From QWOP01 sp003669605 (lineage in GTDB: Bacteria > Planctomycetota > Planctomycetia > Pirellulales > UBA1268), in assembly GCA_947481985.1 (NCBI GenBank), contig CANKIK010000005.1, positions 20,800-84,799 of the forward strand: a stretch of DNA of 64,000 nt, in the 5' to 3' direction. The notes beneath the pieces are model-generated. The model did no database searches, had not been told where the DNA came from, and was given only the letters and a program-made list of their open reading frames with translations. Position numbers and translations under genes: made by a program. This document shows, piece by piece, positions 27,506-36,440 of this stretch (position 1 is the first letter of the stretch; every line of letters begins with the position of its first letter).

Positions 27506-27616
27506 GTGGAAAAAGTTATCCCTGACCTTTTTCCACTGCGGATATTCCCGGTTTTCTCCAGTGCTGCGCACTCGGGACCGCCTCGTGCAGCAAGTGACAG
27601 CAGTTTATCCACAGCC
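27506..27616 (+). repeat. Dispersed intergenic repeat, copy B (best-preserved)
   Basis: Reference copy, 111 bases, between the DUF1501 gene and the next oxidoreductase. GTGGAAAAA (27506-27514) pairs with TTTTTCCAC (27528-27536) across a 13-base loop. AGTGC-TGC-GCACT (27560-27572) forms a second hairpin. The right end contains TTATCCACA (27605-27613), a perfect match to the DnaA-box consensus. Confidence 0.85.
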
Positions 27617-27767
27617 TGTCAGGCTGCAGCCGATTGATGGGGGCCTGGAAGAGGCGACTTCCGGCCAGATGCAGGCACCGGGCCGGTCGGCTATAGTGCC
27701 GACAGAGTCCCGGGGGTCGTTCTCACTCGCCGCACGCTTGCCGCGGCTGCATCCGGAGTTTTCCACC

Positions 27768-29075
27768 ATGCCGTTCTCCCGTCCTGCATCCACGATCCCT
27801 GGCCCGGCGCGGACATCCCGCCGCGGGTTGCTCAAGACCGGCCTGTCGCTGTCCGCGGCGGCCATCGCCCCGACAGTCATCCCCGGCTCGGCCCTCGGCC
27901 TCGACGGCACGATCCCGCCGAGTGAGCGTGTCGTTCTCGGCGGCATCGGCATCGGCAACCGCGGCACCTACGACCTCGGCTGCTTCCTCGAGCAGCAAGA
28001 TGTGCAGTTCACCGCGATCTGCGACGTCAAGGAAAACCGCCGCGTTGGCATCAAGAAGATGGCCGACGAGAAATATGGAAATGATTCCTGTGCGATGTAT
28101 CAGGATTTCCGCGAACTCCTCGACCGCAACGACATCGACGCCGTCCTCATCGCCACCGGCCCCAACTGGCACACCACCGCAAGCGTCTACGCGGCGAAGG
28201 CCGGCAAGGACATTTACTGCGAGAAGCCCTGCTCGAAAAACATCGCGCAGAGCCTTCTTCTCCGCGACACGATCCGCCGCACCGGCCGCGTCTTCCAGGC
28301 CGGCACCCAGCGCCGCAACCTTCCCCACTTCGCGTTTGCCTGCGAGTTGGCCCGCACTGGCCGCTTGGGGAAAATGAAGCGGGTCTACGCCCATCCCGCC
28401 GGAATGACGGCAAGCACCAGCGGCTGGCTGCCTGCGGAGAACGAACCGCCGAAGGAGGTTGTCGATTGGAATATGTACCTCGGCCCGGCGGCCTGGCGGC
28501 CCTTCAACGCCAAACTCCTCGACGGCTTCAACTTCGAGAAGGGGGGCGGGCTCGTCGGCGGCGGCGTCCTCGAATGGGGCTCGCACTGCGTCGATCTGTG
28601 CCAATGGGCCGTCAACGACTGCCCGCCGCCGGTGGAGTATGCCCCGCCAGTCGATGGCCAGATCGTCTGTAAGTATGTCGACGGTGTGGAACTGATCTTC
28701 CGCGAGAAGGATTGGATCCCACTCGGCTCCTGCCCGGTGCGTTTTGAGGGGGAAGATGGTTGGGTCGAGGCGGGGGACTCAGGGAAACTCGTCCTCTCGT
28801 CGCCCGAACTCCTCGCCGGACGGACTGTCGAGGAGATCGGTGGTTACCCGGCGACGTTCCATGTCCGCGACTTCCTCGACTGCGTCAAGACCCGCGGCAA
28901 GCCGAAGGGGAATGCCGACGCGGCCTGCAACGCGCACATCGCCTGCCATGCAGCCAACGTGGCCCTGTTCCTCGGCAGGCCGGTGAAGTTCGACAACGCC
29001 ACCAATGCGTTCGTTGACGACGTCGAGGCCAACCGACTCCGCTCGGAGGCCCTGCGTGAGCCGTGGCGGATCTGA
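27768..29075 (+). CDS. Exported Gfo/Idh/MocA-family oxidoreductase (second copy)
   Basis: NAD(P)-dependent sugar or cyclitol oxidoreductase, 435 residues, starting at ATG 27768 with GGAG about nine bases upstream. The N-terminus SRRGLLKTGLSLSAAAIAP is a twin-arginine-like signal. The nucleotide motif GGIGIGNRGTYDLG and the family motif YCEKPCSKNIAQSLLL are present, with a QAGTQRRNLPHF block and a GGGVLEWGSHCVDLCQW helix. It is only distantly similar to the copy at 5780-7090. A HEAT-repeat gene follows after 67 bases and is probably co-transcribed. Substrate unknown. Confidence 0.9.
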   Translation: MPFSRPASTIPGPARTSRRGLLKTGLSLSAAAIAPTVIPGSALGLDGTIPPSERVVLGGIGIGNRGTYDLGCFLEQQDVQFTAICDVKENRRVGIKKMADEKYGNDSCAMYQDFRELLDRNDIDAVLIATGPNWHTTASVYAAKAGKDIYCEKPCSKNIAQSLLLRDTIRRTGRVFQAGTQRRNLPHFAFACELARTGRLGKMKRVYAHPAGMTASTSGWLPAENEPPKEVVDWNMYLGPAAWRPFNAKLLDGFNFEKGGGLVGGGVLEWGSHCVDLCQWAVNDCPPPVEYAPPVDGQIVCKYVDGVELIFREKDWIPLGSCPVRFEGEDGWVEAGDSGKLVLSSPELLAGRTVEEIGGYPATFHVRDFLDCVKTRGKPKGNADAACNAHIACHAANVALFLGRPVKFDNATNAFVDDVEANRLRSEALREPWRI

Positions 29076-29142
29076 TCCGCCACCGTTCACCCCAGCAGCC
29101 GCCTCCCCGATCCCAACCACCCCATTTCAGGACCCTTCTTTC

Positions 29143-31281
29143 ATGATGCTCAACACCCTCTTTCGCCGTTTCATCCTGGCCACCGCGCTGGCAGCGAGCG
29201 CTTCGCTTGCCATCCCATCGGCCCGCGCCGCCGATGGCCGTAACGATCTGGAAAAGGCGGCGATCGCGGTCCTCCGCAGCGACGCAGCCGAAGCCGACAA
29301 GGCGCTTGCCTGCAAGCAGATCGCCATCTTTGGATCTGCCGATGCGGTGCCCGATCTCGCCGCGCTGCTCGACAACGAGAAGTTGCACTCCTGGGCCCGC
29401 ACCGGGCTGGAGGCGATCCCCGGTCCTGAGGCCGACGGGGCCTTGCGGGCTGCCGCCGCGACGCTCTCCGGCAACCTGCTCGTCGGGACCATCAATTCAC
29501 TCGGTGTGCGCAAGGACGCAGGAGCCTTGGCTGTGCTCACGCAGCGGCTGGCTGACCGCGACCCCGACGTCGCCTCGGCAGCAGCCGTTGCGCTTGGCCA
29601 CCTGGGAACGCTGCCGGCAATCTCGGCGCTGAAAAGCGCGCTGCCGAGAGCCAATGGTGCGGTCCAGTCGGCGATCGCCGAGGGCTGCATCTACGCTGCC
29701 GAAGAGCTCCTCGCCGCCGGCAAGGCGAGCGACGCCGCCGCCCTCTACGACGAAGTCCGCAAGGCCCCCGTTCCGGCACAGCGGAAACTCGAGGCGACTC
29801 GAGGCGCGATTCTCGCCCGTGGAGACGACGCAGCGCCGCTTCTCATTGAGCAGTTGCAGTCGCCCGAACAATCGCTCTTCCGCCTCGGTCTCACCACCGC
29901 TCGGGAGGTGAAGCAGGGCAAGTGTGACGCGGCCCTCGTGGCCGAGTTGCCGAAGTTGCCTGCTGCCCGGGCCGCCTTGCTGCTCCGGGCGCTGGCCGAT
30001 CGAAAGAGTCCGGCTGCGGTCGAGGCTCTCATTGCGGCTGCTGGGAAGGGGGGCAAAGAGACGCGGCTGGCAGCGCTTGAATCGCTGGGGGCAGCGGGCA
30101 ACGCCAAGGCGCTCGCCGTACTTCTCGAAGGGGCCGTTGATGCCGACGCCGATCTCGCCCGGGCCGCCACGGCGTCGATCTCGAGCCTCTCCGGCACCGA
30201 GGTCAACTCCGAGATCAAGAAGCGGCTCTCGAACGCTCAGGGGAAACTGCTGCCGATGCTCTTGGAACTCGTCGGCCAGCGGCGGATCGACGCGATTCCG
30301 CCGGCGCTGGCTGCGGTCGATTCGCAGGATCCCGCCACACGGGCCGCGGCGCTTGCCGCCCTGGGAAACATCGTTGATGTTGAGCGGCTTCCGGTCCTGG
30401 TGTCGCAGGTGGTGAAGCCGCGTGACGAGACCGACGCTGCCAATGCGAAGAAGGCCTTGCTGACGGCGGCGATCCGCATGCCTGACCGTGAGGCTTGCTC
30501 CAGCGCGGTGGTTGCACCACTCTCATCGGCTCCCGCCGCCGCCAAGCAAGTGCTGTTGGAAACTCTCGGGGCCGTGGGGGGTACGAAGGCCCTCACCGCC
30601 GTGGCTGCCGCTGCCAAGAACGGCGACGACGCCCAGAAGGATGTTGCCAGCAGGTTGCTCGGTGAATGGATGACCCCCGACGCCGCTCCGGTTCTTCTCG
30701 ATCTCTCCAAGACGCTCGCGGAGGACAAGTACCGGGGCCGCGCCATCCGTGGCTTCATCCGCATTGCCCGGCAGTTCAAGCTTGAGCAGTCCGAGCGGGC
30801 GAAGATGGCCTTGGAGGCGTTCTCGGCAGCGAAGACTGCGGCCGAGAAGAAACTCGTTCTTGAGGTGGCCCGACGCTACCCCGACATGGAAATGCTGAAG
30901 CTTGCTGCCAAAGCTGGTGCCGATGACGAACTCAAGCCTGAATCCCGGATCGCCGCCGCGGCGATCGTGAAGAAACTCCCCGAGGAGTCTGCTGAGGCCT
31001 ATGCGCTTGCCAAGGGACTGGGCCTTGAGAAGGTGTCTCTCGAGATCGTGAAAGCGACCTACGGTTCTGGCGACCGGCAGAAAGATGTTACCGATGTGGT
31101 CCGCAAGAACGCCGGCAGCCTGCCGCTGATCTATATCGCAGGAAACGGCTTTAATGCTGTCTTCGGCGGCGATCCGGCTCCCAGCGCCGTCAAGCATCTT
31201 GTGATCCAGTACACGATCGATGGCCAGCCTGGGGAAGCGATGATCGAAGAGAACGGCACCATCGTCCTGGCCACCCCCTGA
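29143..31281 (+). CDS. Exported HEAT-repeat protein
   Basis: A 712-residue periplasmic or secreted solenoid. A signal peptide covers residues 1-29, cut after A-R-A. The rest is a run of Ala/Leu-rich helical HEAT repeats, for example RLADRDPDVASAAAVALGHL and TRLAALESLGAAGNAKALAV. Some 70 C-terminal residues (from YGSGDRQKDVTDVV to the end) form a small beta-rich tail resembling DUF3395-type domains. No catalytic motif is seen; these proteins are usually scaffolds. The start is ATG 29143, directly followed by another ATG at 29146. The gene follows the exported oxidoreductase with a short gap, so the two may form a complex. Confidence 0.85.
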   Translation: MMLNTLFRRFILATALAASASLAIPSARAADGRNDLEKAAIAVLRSDAAEADKALACKQIAIFGSADAVPDLAALLDNEKLHSWARTGLEAIPGPEADGALRAAAATLSGNLLVGTINSLGVRKDAGALAVLTQRLADRDPDVASAAAVALGHLGTLPAISALKSALPRANGAVQSAIAEGCIYAAEELLAAGKASDAAALYDEVRKAPVPAQRKLEATRGAILARGDDAAPLLIEQLQSPEQSLFRLGLTTAREVKQGKCDAALVAELPKLPAARAALLLRALADRKSPAAVEALIAAAGKGGKETRLAALESLGAAGNAKALAVLLEGAVDADADLARAATASISSLSGTEVNSEIKKRLSNAQGKLLPMLLELVGQRRIDAIPPALAAVDSQDPATRAAALAALGNIVDVERLPVLVSQVVKPRDETDAANAKKALLTAAIRMPDREACSSAVVAPLSSAPAAAKQVLLETLGAVGGTKALTAVAAAAKNGDDAQKDVASRLLGEWMTPDAAPVLLDLSKTLAEDKYRGRAIRGFIRIARQFKLEQSERAKMALEAFSAAKTAAEKKLVLEVARRYPDMEMLKLAAKAGADDELKPESRIAAAAIVKKLPEESAEAYALAKGLGLEKVSLEIVKATYGSGDRQKDVTDVVRKNAGSLPLIYIAGNGFNAVFGGDPAPSAVKHLVIQYTIDGQPGEAMIEENGTIVLATP

Positions 31282-31377
31282 AACGGAAATGCTTGAGACG
31301 CCAATGCCTCAGCAGGCACGTGGTGGGAAATTCCTGCCGCGGTCGGGGGCCGTAGACCCAGAAACAGTTCCAGAGAC

Positions 31378-33306
31378 ATGGCGGGTACCATCCGCAGTGA
31401 AACCGACGATGGGGGGGTCCTCACGGCCTGGGTCGATCTTTCCGACCGGCCGGTGAATCTGCTCTCGGCCGCCGTGTGGGACGACTTGGAATTGTTGGTA
31501 GGCCGTGTGGCCCACGCGCCCCCCAGCGGTCTGGTGATCGCCTCGGCGAAGCCGGGCAGTTTTGTTGCCGGTGCCGATCTCCATACAGTCCTCGATCTCG
31601 ACGACGACGCCCTCCGGGCCCACATTCTCCGCGGGCAGAGGATCCTCGATGAGTTGGAGTCTCTCCCCTTTACGACCGTGGCAGCGATTGCTGGCGACGC
31701 TCTGGGGGGCGGTCTGGAGTTGGCGCTGGCCTGCCGGCTGCGAGTGGTCGTCGATGATCCGAGAATTGGCCTCGGACTCCCAGAAACGACGCTTGGCCTC
31801 GTGCCCGCCTGGGGAGGCACCAGCCGGTTGCCGCGGCGGGTAGGTCTTGCCGCGGGATTAAAAATGCTCGTCACCGGGAAGACCCTGCACCCGGCAGACG
31901 CCCTGTCCATCGGGCTGGTCGATGCGGTCGTCGCGGATGAGGAGTTGCTCGCTGTCGCGCGCCGCTTGGCGGCGGCACCCGCGGCGCTTTCTGCCAAGCC
32001 CTGGCCAGCCGATACCGCAGCGATCCTGGATCGCTCCAGGGCTGACACCCTGGCCCGGTCGGGCGGCAATCTGCCGGCACCGCGAGCGATCATTGATCTG
32101 GTGGAGACGGGCTGGAGACAGTTGCCCGCGGTGGCAGCGGAGGCACAGCGGGAGACGCTCCTCCGTCTGCGGCGCAGCGATGCCTGTCGCCATCTGGTGC
32201 GACTGTTTTTCCTCCGATCTGCTGCCAAGCGCAGGGCTGCGATCGTGGCCGGTGGCACGCCGGCCCTGGTAAAGCACGCCGTGGTCGTCGGCGGTGGCAC
32301 GATGGGGACTGGGATCGCCGTGGCCCTTCGCGGCGCCGGCATCGAGGTTCAACTGATCGAGGCTGACGATTCCTCGGCGGCGGCTGCCTCGGCCAGGCTC
32401 GCGGGCTGGGGGGAATCGATCGCTGTTACCACCGACTTCTCTGCCGTTGGCCAAGCCGACCTCGTGGTCGAGGCGGTGGTGGAGTCGTTGGCTGCGAAAC
32501 GAGAGGTCTTTGCCCGTCTCGATGAACAGGCGCCGGCGAGTGCTATCCTGGCCAGCAATACCAGTTCCCTGGCGATCGCTGCACTGGCGGCCGGCAGTCG
32601 TCATCCCGGCCGCGTGATCGGGCTGCACTTCTTCAATCCGGTGGCGAAGATGCCGCTGGTGGAGGTGGTGCGTTGGTCCGGCAGCTCGCCCGACGCGGTG
32701 GCCACTGGTGTTGCGGTTGCGGTTCGGGCTGGCAAGACTCCCGTGGTGGTCAATGACAGCCCGGGGTTTATCGTCAATCGCGTCCTCTTTCCCTATCTCG
32801 GCGAGGCAATCAGTGCGGTGGAGGCTGGGATGTCGGTCGCGGGGATCGACAGTGCGCTGCGTGCCTACGGGATGCCGATGGGCCCGCTCGAACTGGCCGA
32901 TGAGATTGGTCTCGATGTTGTCCGGGCCATCTTCGGCGCTCTTCAGCGGCCTCTCGGCCAGCGGTTCGAGCCGCCGCCGCTGCTCGAGCGGATGGTGGCA
33001 CGCGGCTGGTTGGGGAAGAAGAACGGTCGCGGTTTCTTCCTTCACTCCCCGGGAGCGCGGCCGATCCCCAATCCCGATCTGGTGGCGGAGTGTCGCGCAG
33101 CGGCCGACAACGCCGCCTTGCCGATCGCCGATCGGCTGGTGACGCGGATGGCCGACGAGGCCCGGATGCTGCTTGACGGAGGGGTTGTGGAATCAGCCGA
33201 CGCGATCGATCTGGCAACGGTGCTAGGGATGGGATTTGCACCCTTCCGCGGCGGGTTGGCGACGGCCGGGGGACTTTCGCTGCCGATGGAAAGAATGCAT
33301 CCCTGA
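31378..33306 (+). CDS. Enoyl-CoA hydratase / 3-hydroxyacyl-CoA dehydrogenase fusion (FadJ/FadB-like)
   Basis: Bifunctional beta-oxidation protein of 642 residues. Residues 1-185 are a crotonase domain with both catalytic glutamates in place: GGGLELALACRLRV and GLPETTLGLVPAWGG. From about 298 comes the Rossmann part VVVGGGTMGTGIAVALRGAG, then ILASNTSSLAI and the catalytic-His motif GLHFFNPVAKMPLVEVV. The C-terminal helical domains include NDSPGFIVNRVLFPYLGEA. It is about 70-90 residues shorter than E. coli FadB/FadJ. No good ribosome-binding site is seen before ATG 31378. A thiolase gene lies 1 kb downstream on the same strand and could complete the cycle. Confidence 0.9.
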   Translation: MAGTIRSETDDGGVLTAWVDLSDRPVNLLSAAVWDDLELLVGRVAHAPPSGLVIASAKPGSFVAGADLHTVLDLDDDALRAHILRGQRILDELESLPFTTVAAIAGDALGGGLELALACRLRVVVDDPRIGLGLPETTLGLVPAWGGTSRLPRRVGLAAGLKMLVTGKTLHPADALSIGLVDAVVADEELLAVARRLAAAPAALSAKPWPADTAAILDRSRADTLARSGGNLPAPRAIIDLVETGWRQLPAVAAEAQRETLLRLRRSDACRHLVRLFFLRSAAKRRAAIVAGGTPALVKHAVVVGGGTMGTGIAVALRGAGIEVQLIEADDSSAAAASARLAGWGESIAVTTDFSAVGQADLVVEAVVESLAAKREVFARLDEQAPASAILASNTSSLAIAALAAGSRHPGRVIGLHFFNPVAKMPLVEVVRWSGSSPDAVATGVAVAVRAGKTPVVVNDSPGFIVNRVLFPYLGEAISAVEAGMSVAGIDSALRAYGMPMGPLELADEIGLDVVRAIFGALQRPLGQRFEPPPLLERMVARGWLGKKNGRGFFLHSPGARPIPNPDLVAECRAAADNAALPIADRLVTRMADEARMLLDGGVVESADAIDLATVLGMGFAPFRGGLATAGGLSLPMERMHP

Positions 33307-33340
33307 CATGGCTCTTTGTGACAGCCTCTGGTTGTGTCAG

Positions 33341-33390
33341 AGTGCTGCGGACTCGCGACAGACTCGTGCCTGGAGTCTATCCACCGCCTG
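33341..33390 (+). repeat. Dispersed intergenic repeat, partial copy F
   Basis: Only the right half is present: GAGTGCTGCGGACTCGCGAC, then GACTCGTGCC, ending TCTATCCACCGCCTG. It matches the right half of copy B. It sits in the convergent gap between the FadJ-like gene and fabG. Confidence 0.7.
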
Positions 33391-33394
33391 TTCG

Positions 33395-34135
33395 TTACAT
33401 GTAAAAGCCCCCGTTGACGTGGATCGTCTGGCCGGTGACGTAGTCGCTCTGTGGAGCGCAGAGGAAGCAGACCGCGTTGACGACGTCCTCGATGCGTCCG
33501 ATGCGCCCCAGCGGGATCTGCTCAAGGAAGCGTGCGGTGACCTCGGCAGGCATCTCCTTGATGATCTCCGTTTCCACGAACCCCGGGGCGACGCAATTGA
33601 CGGTGATCCGCTGCCGGGCAAACTCGCGGGCCGCCACCTTGGTCAGCGCCACGAGCCCGGCCTTGGCCGAGGCGTAGTTGGCCTGACCAAAAAATCCCAT
33701 GAAGCCGGCTACGGAGGCGATGTTCACGATCCGGCCGCCGGGGCGGAGAAGCGATGTGGCGTGCTGGAGAGTGTTGAAAGCACCGCCGAGATTGACCTGG
33801 ACGACGGCGTGAAAATCATCGGGTGTCATCTTGCGGATCGTCCGATCGCGGAGGATGCCGGCATTGTTGACGAGGATGTCGATTCCCCCGAGCCGCGCGG
33901 TGATCTCCTCCATCGCTGCCCCCACCCGAGCGTGATCGGAGACATCCGCCTCGACAACCAAGCCCGCGCCGCTGTCGTGGGCCACGCTCTGGGCATCAGC
34001 GAGGTTTCGCCCCGCCGCGTCGGCGACGTAGTTGACGACGCAGATGGCGCCGTGGGCAGCGAGGCCGCGGATGATCCCAGCGCCAATGCCCCGCGAACTC
34101 CCGGTGACCAGCGCCACCTTGCCGGTGAGGTCCAT
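33395..34135 (-). CDS. fabG: 3-oxoacyl-ACP reductase, SDR family
   Basis: NADPH-dependent short-chain dehydrogenase of 246 residues, typical FabG length. Start ATG 34135 gives DLTGKVALVTGSSRGIGAG with the nucleotide-binding TGxxxGxG; the open frame extends 47 codons further upstream without conservation. NNAG is at residues 90-93, and the catalytic triad is Ser141, Tyr154 and Lys158 (YASAK). The C-terminal ending, which includes SDYVTGQTIHVNGG, is the FabG signature, so fatty acid synthesis is the most likely role. Being flanked by beta-oxidation genes, it could instead serve as a hydroxyacyl-CoA dehydrogenase (PhaB-like). Confidence 0.88.
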   Translation of the reverse strand: MDLTGKVALVTGSSRGIGAGIIRGLAAHGAICVVNYVADAAGRNLADAQSVAHDSGAGLVVEADVSDHARVGAAMEEITARLGGIDILVNNAGILRDRTIRKMTPDDFHAVVQVNLGGAFNTLQHATSLLRPGGRIVNIASVAGFMGFFGQANYASAKAGLVALTKVAAREFARQRITVNCVAPGFVETEIIKEMPAEVTARFLEQIPLGRIGRIEDVVNAVCFLCAPQSDYVTGQTIHVNGGFYM

Positions 34136-34325
34136 ATGAAAAATCCCTGCGGGGTGTGGTCGTGGGAGGTGCGGTCGATCGTGCGGTGATCGCCGGACCG
34201 ACTGGAACGTGATGCGACGCTTGGAGAGCAGGGAACTCGAAGGAGAACTTTTCTCGCTGACTTGATCCCTGGTCAATTAGAATGCCAGGGGGGCGATTTG
34301 GCTGTGGAAAGCAGGAGGGAATCTT

Positions 34326-35549
34326 TTGAATCAGCAGGTCCATGTGATTGGCGCTGCGCGGAGCGATTTTAAGCGAAACCTCCGCAAGGAAGGGAAATCG
34401 ATCCGTGATCTGATCGTCGAGGCGGGGGCAGACGCGATTCGTGATGCCGGGATCGAACCGGCCGCGGTGGAGGCGGGCGTCGTCGGTAACTTTGCCGCTG
34501 GCCTCTACACCCACCAGCTCCACCTCGGGGCGCTGCTGATCGACATCGACGATGCCCTCTGCGGCATCCCCACGCTCCACACCGAGGCGGCCTGCGCATC
34601 GGGGAGCGTGGCGGTGCTGACTGCTGCCCACTGGATCCGCTGCGGTCTGCACGACGTCGTGCTGGTGGTTGGTGCCGAACAGCAAAAGACGATGTCGCCC
34701 GCCGACGGATCCGAGGTGCTGGCTGCCGCCGGCGATTGGATCGGCGAAAAGCCGCGGTACGGCGCGCACATGATGCCGAAGCTGTTTGCGTCGATCGCGT
34801 CACGCTACCGCGATTGTCACGGCCTCAACGAAGATACGCTGGCGACGGTGGTGATGAAGAACTACAGCCACGCCTCTCTCAACGACCTGGCACAGATGCG
34901 CGACGCCGCCATGACGCTTGACCGTGCCAGGACCGTCTGCGATTCCAATCCCTGCTTCGCTCCGCCGTTGAAGACGAGCGACTGTTCGCAGATCACCGAC
35001 GGTGCTGCGGCCGTCGTTCTGGCATCCGATCGGGTGGCAGGACAGCGGGGTATGCGCCTCCTCGGCTTCGGCCATACAACCGACCGCCTCGATCTTGATC
35101 GCAAGCAGGTACCGGAATTTCCCCAGGCAGCGCGGGCTGGGGCGCTGGCCTTTTCAATGGCGGGAATTGGACCGCGGGAGATCGATCTGGCTGAGGTCCA
35201 CGACTGCTTCTCGATCACGGAATTGGTCACTTACGAGGCGCTGGGGTGGGCTGCAGCCGGGCGGGCCGCCGAACTTCTCGCTTCCGGTGCCACGACGCTG
35301 CCGGGCTTGCGGAACTTGGTCGGCGTGGGGACATCACCGGCGTTCTCGATCCCCGTCAACACCGGAGGTGGGCTGATCGGCGATGGCCATCCGGTTGGCG
35401 CAACCGGGGTCCGGCAGGTGGTGGAAATGTTTGGACAACTGACCGGGCGGGCCGGCCAGCGCCAAGTCGAGGGAGCGACGCGGGGCCTGACGTTCAACAT
35501 GGGTGGATCGCTGACCACCAACGTCGCCATGGTATGGGGACGGAAGTGA
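34326..35549 (+). CDS. Thiolase family protein (acetyl-CoA acyltransferase, SCP-x-like)
   Basis: A 407-residue thiolase-fold protein. Translation appears to start at TTG 34326, which has GGAGG seven bases upstream; no in-frame ATG comes earlier. The nucleophile Cys90 lies in HTEAACASGSVAV. Further motifs are QITDGAAAVVLAS, AEVHDCFSITELV, and the C-terminal GGGLIGDGHPVGATG, where the classical CxG second-cysteine motif of degradative thiolases is not obvious. The sequence is closest to SCP-x-type thiolases. Together with the FadJ-like gene it probably serves acyl-CoA breakdown. The stop is 31 bases from the convergent redoxin gene. Confidence 0.88.
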   Translation: MNQQVHVIGAARSDFKRNLRKEGKSIRDLIVEAGADAIRDAGIEPAAVEAGVVGNFAAGLYTHQLHLGALLIDIDDALCGIPTLHTEAACASGSVAVLTAAHWIRCGLHDVVLVVGAEQQKTMSPADGSEVLAAAGDWIGEKPRYGAHMMPKLFASIASRYRDCHGLNEDTLATVVMKNYSHASLNDLAQMRDAAMTLDRARTVCDSNPCFAPPLKTSDCSQITDGAAAVVLASDRVAGQRGMRLLGFGHTTDRLDLDRKQVPEFPQAARAGALAFSMAGIGPREIDLAEVHDCFSITELVTYEALGWAAAGRAAELLASGATTLPGLRNLVGVGTSPAFSIPVNTGGGLIGDGHPVGATGVRQVVEMFGQLTGRAGQRQVEGATRGLTFNMGGSLTTNVAMVWGRK

Positions 35550-35557
35550 CTGCCACG

Positions 35558-35584
35558 CTGAAGGAATGGCCACGGCCACTTCAG
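35558..35584. terminator. Bipartite hairpin between thiolase and redoxin genes
   Basis: CTGAAG and CTTCAG enclose TGGCC-AC-GGCCA, with a three-base bulge (GAA) on the left arm. It fills the convergent gap and touches the redoxin stop codon. It could end transcripts from both sides, although no T-run follows. Confidence 0.4.
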
Positions 35585-36237
35585 CGGGCATCCCGGCGAC
35601 GGGCTGTTTTGATCAGGCAGCCGACCGGGGCGGTCTCGGAGAGTTCCACCGGCCTACCGGCCAGCACCGCCTCGAGGGCGTCGGCGACGTGGCGGTGGCG
35701 GACGAGCGATTCCTGCGTGTCGTCGTCCATCGCCCCCATATAGACAATCCGTCGCGATCCATCGAGGACGAAGAATTCAGGTGTCCGCAAGGCTCCAAAC
35801 GTCCGGGACAGTTCCTGCGAGGCATCGATGAGATAGGGAAAGCGGAAGTCCCGCGCTCGGGCTCGCTCCTGGATCGCCTCCAGCGACTCGGATTTTGCCT
35901 GGTTGGAGTTGATCGCCACGACGGCCACGCGTTCCCCCTGGCCGGCGTAGTGGATGGCGAGATCGTTGATCCGTTCCTCGTAATCGACGGCGTACGGGCA
36001 GTCATTACAGGTGAAGACCACGACCACTGCGTCAGTGTCGGCGAGATCTTCCCAGCTATGCTTTCGCCCGTCGGTGCCGGGCAGGCCGCTCCAGGCGGGG
36101 ACGACGTCGCCGATGTTCCGCGTGGGATTGAACTCCCCGGCAAGCGCGCTGCAGGTGATCGTCACAGCGACGAGCAACGTGGCGATGATCCGGGGGAGGG
36201 GGAGCGGGGGTGATTTGAAGGGCAAGTCGGGCAGCAT
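35581..36237 (-). CDS. Exported redoxin-domain (thioredoxin-fold) protein
   Basis: Periplasmic AhpC/TSA-type thioredoxin-fold protein of 218 residues. ATG 36237 has AGGAGG eight bases upstream. A signal segment covers residues about 14-34. The redox-active motif is CNDCP (Cys77, Cys80), in the phylum-typical context VVVFTCNDCPYAVDYEERI. The fold elements VAINSNQAKSESLEAI, FPYLIDASQELSRTFGALRTPEFFVLD with the cis-Pro, and IVYMGAMDD follow. It is probably a thiol-disulfide oxidoreductase or peroxiredoxin-like protein; no partner is adjacent. Copy C of the dispersed repeat lies in its upstream region. Confidence 0.88.
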   Translation of the reverse strand: MLPDLPFKSPPLPLPRIIATLLVAVTITCSALAGEFNPTRNIGDVVPAWSGLPGTDGRKHSWEDLADTDAVVVVFTCNDCPYAVDYEERINDLAIHYAGQGERVAVVAINSNQAKSESLEAIQERARARDFRFPYLIDASQELSRTFGALRTPEFFVLDGSRRIVYMGAMDDDTQESLVRHRHVADALEAVLAGRPVELSETAPVGCLIKTARRRDAR

Positions 36238-36321
36238 GGCGGTAGCCTCCTGGAAGCATCCAGAATAGGAACCGCGGTCCGCGCCGCCAACCACACCGGC
36301 CGCTCGACCAACGAGCCGCCT

Positions 36322-36432
36322 GTCGAAAAAATCATCCCCGAACCTTTTCCCCTACGGATATCCCCGGTTTTCTCCAGTGTTCCCCAACCACGACCGCCGT
36401 GTGCGGTCGGGCTGGCAGTGTCTCAGCAGCCT
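36322..36432 (+). repeat. Dispersed intergenic repeat, diverged copy C
   Basis: Starts TCGAAAAAATCATCCCCGAA, continues CGGATATCCCCGGTTTTCTC, and ends with diverged text (GTGTGCGGTC, GGCAGTGTC). The left half matches copy B well, the right half poorly. It lies upstream of the redoxin gene. Confidence 0.7.
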
Positions 36433-36440
36433 GCGAACCG

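Noticed and set aside
27605..27613. TTATCCACA as part of a replication origin
   Set aside because: Only one perfect box is present; there is no AT-rich unwinding region, dnaA or dnaN. It belongs to the dispersed repeat.
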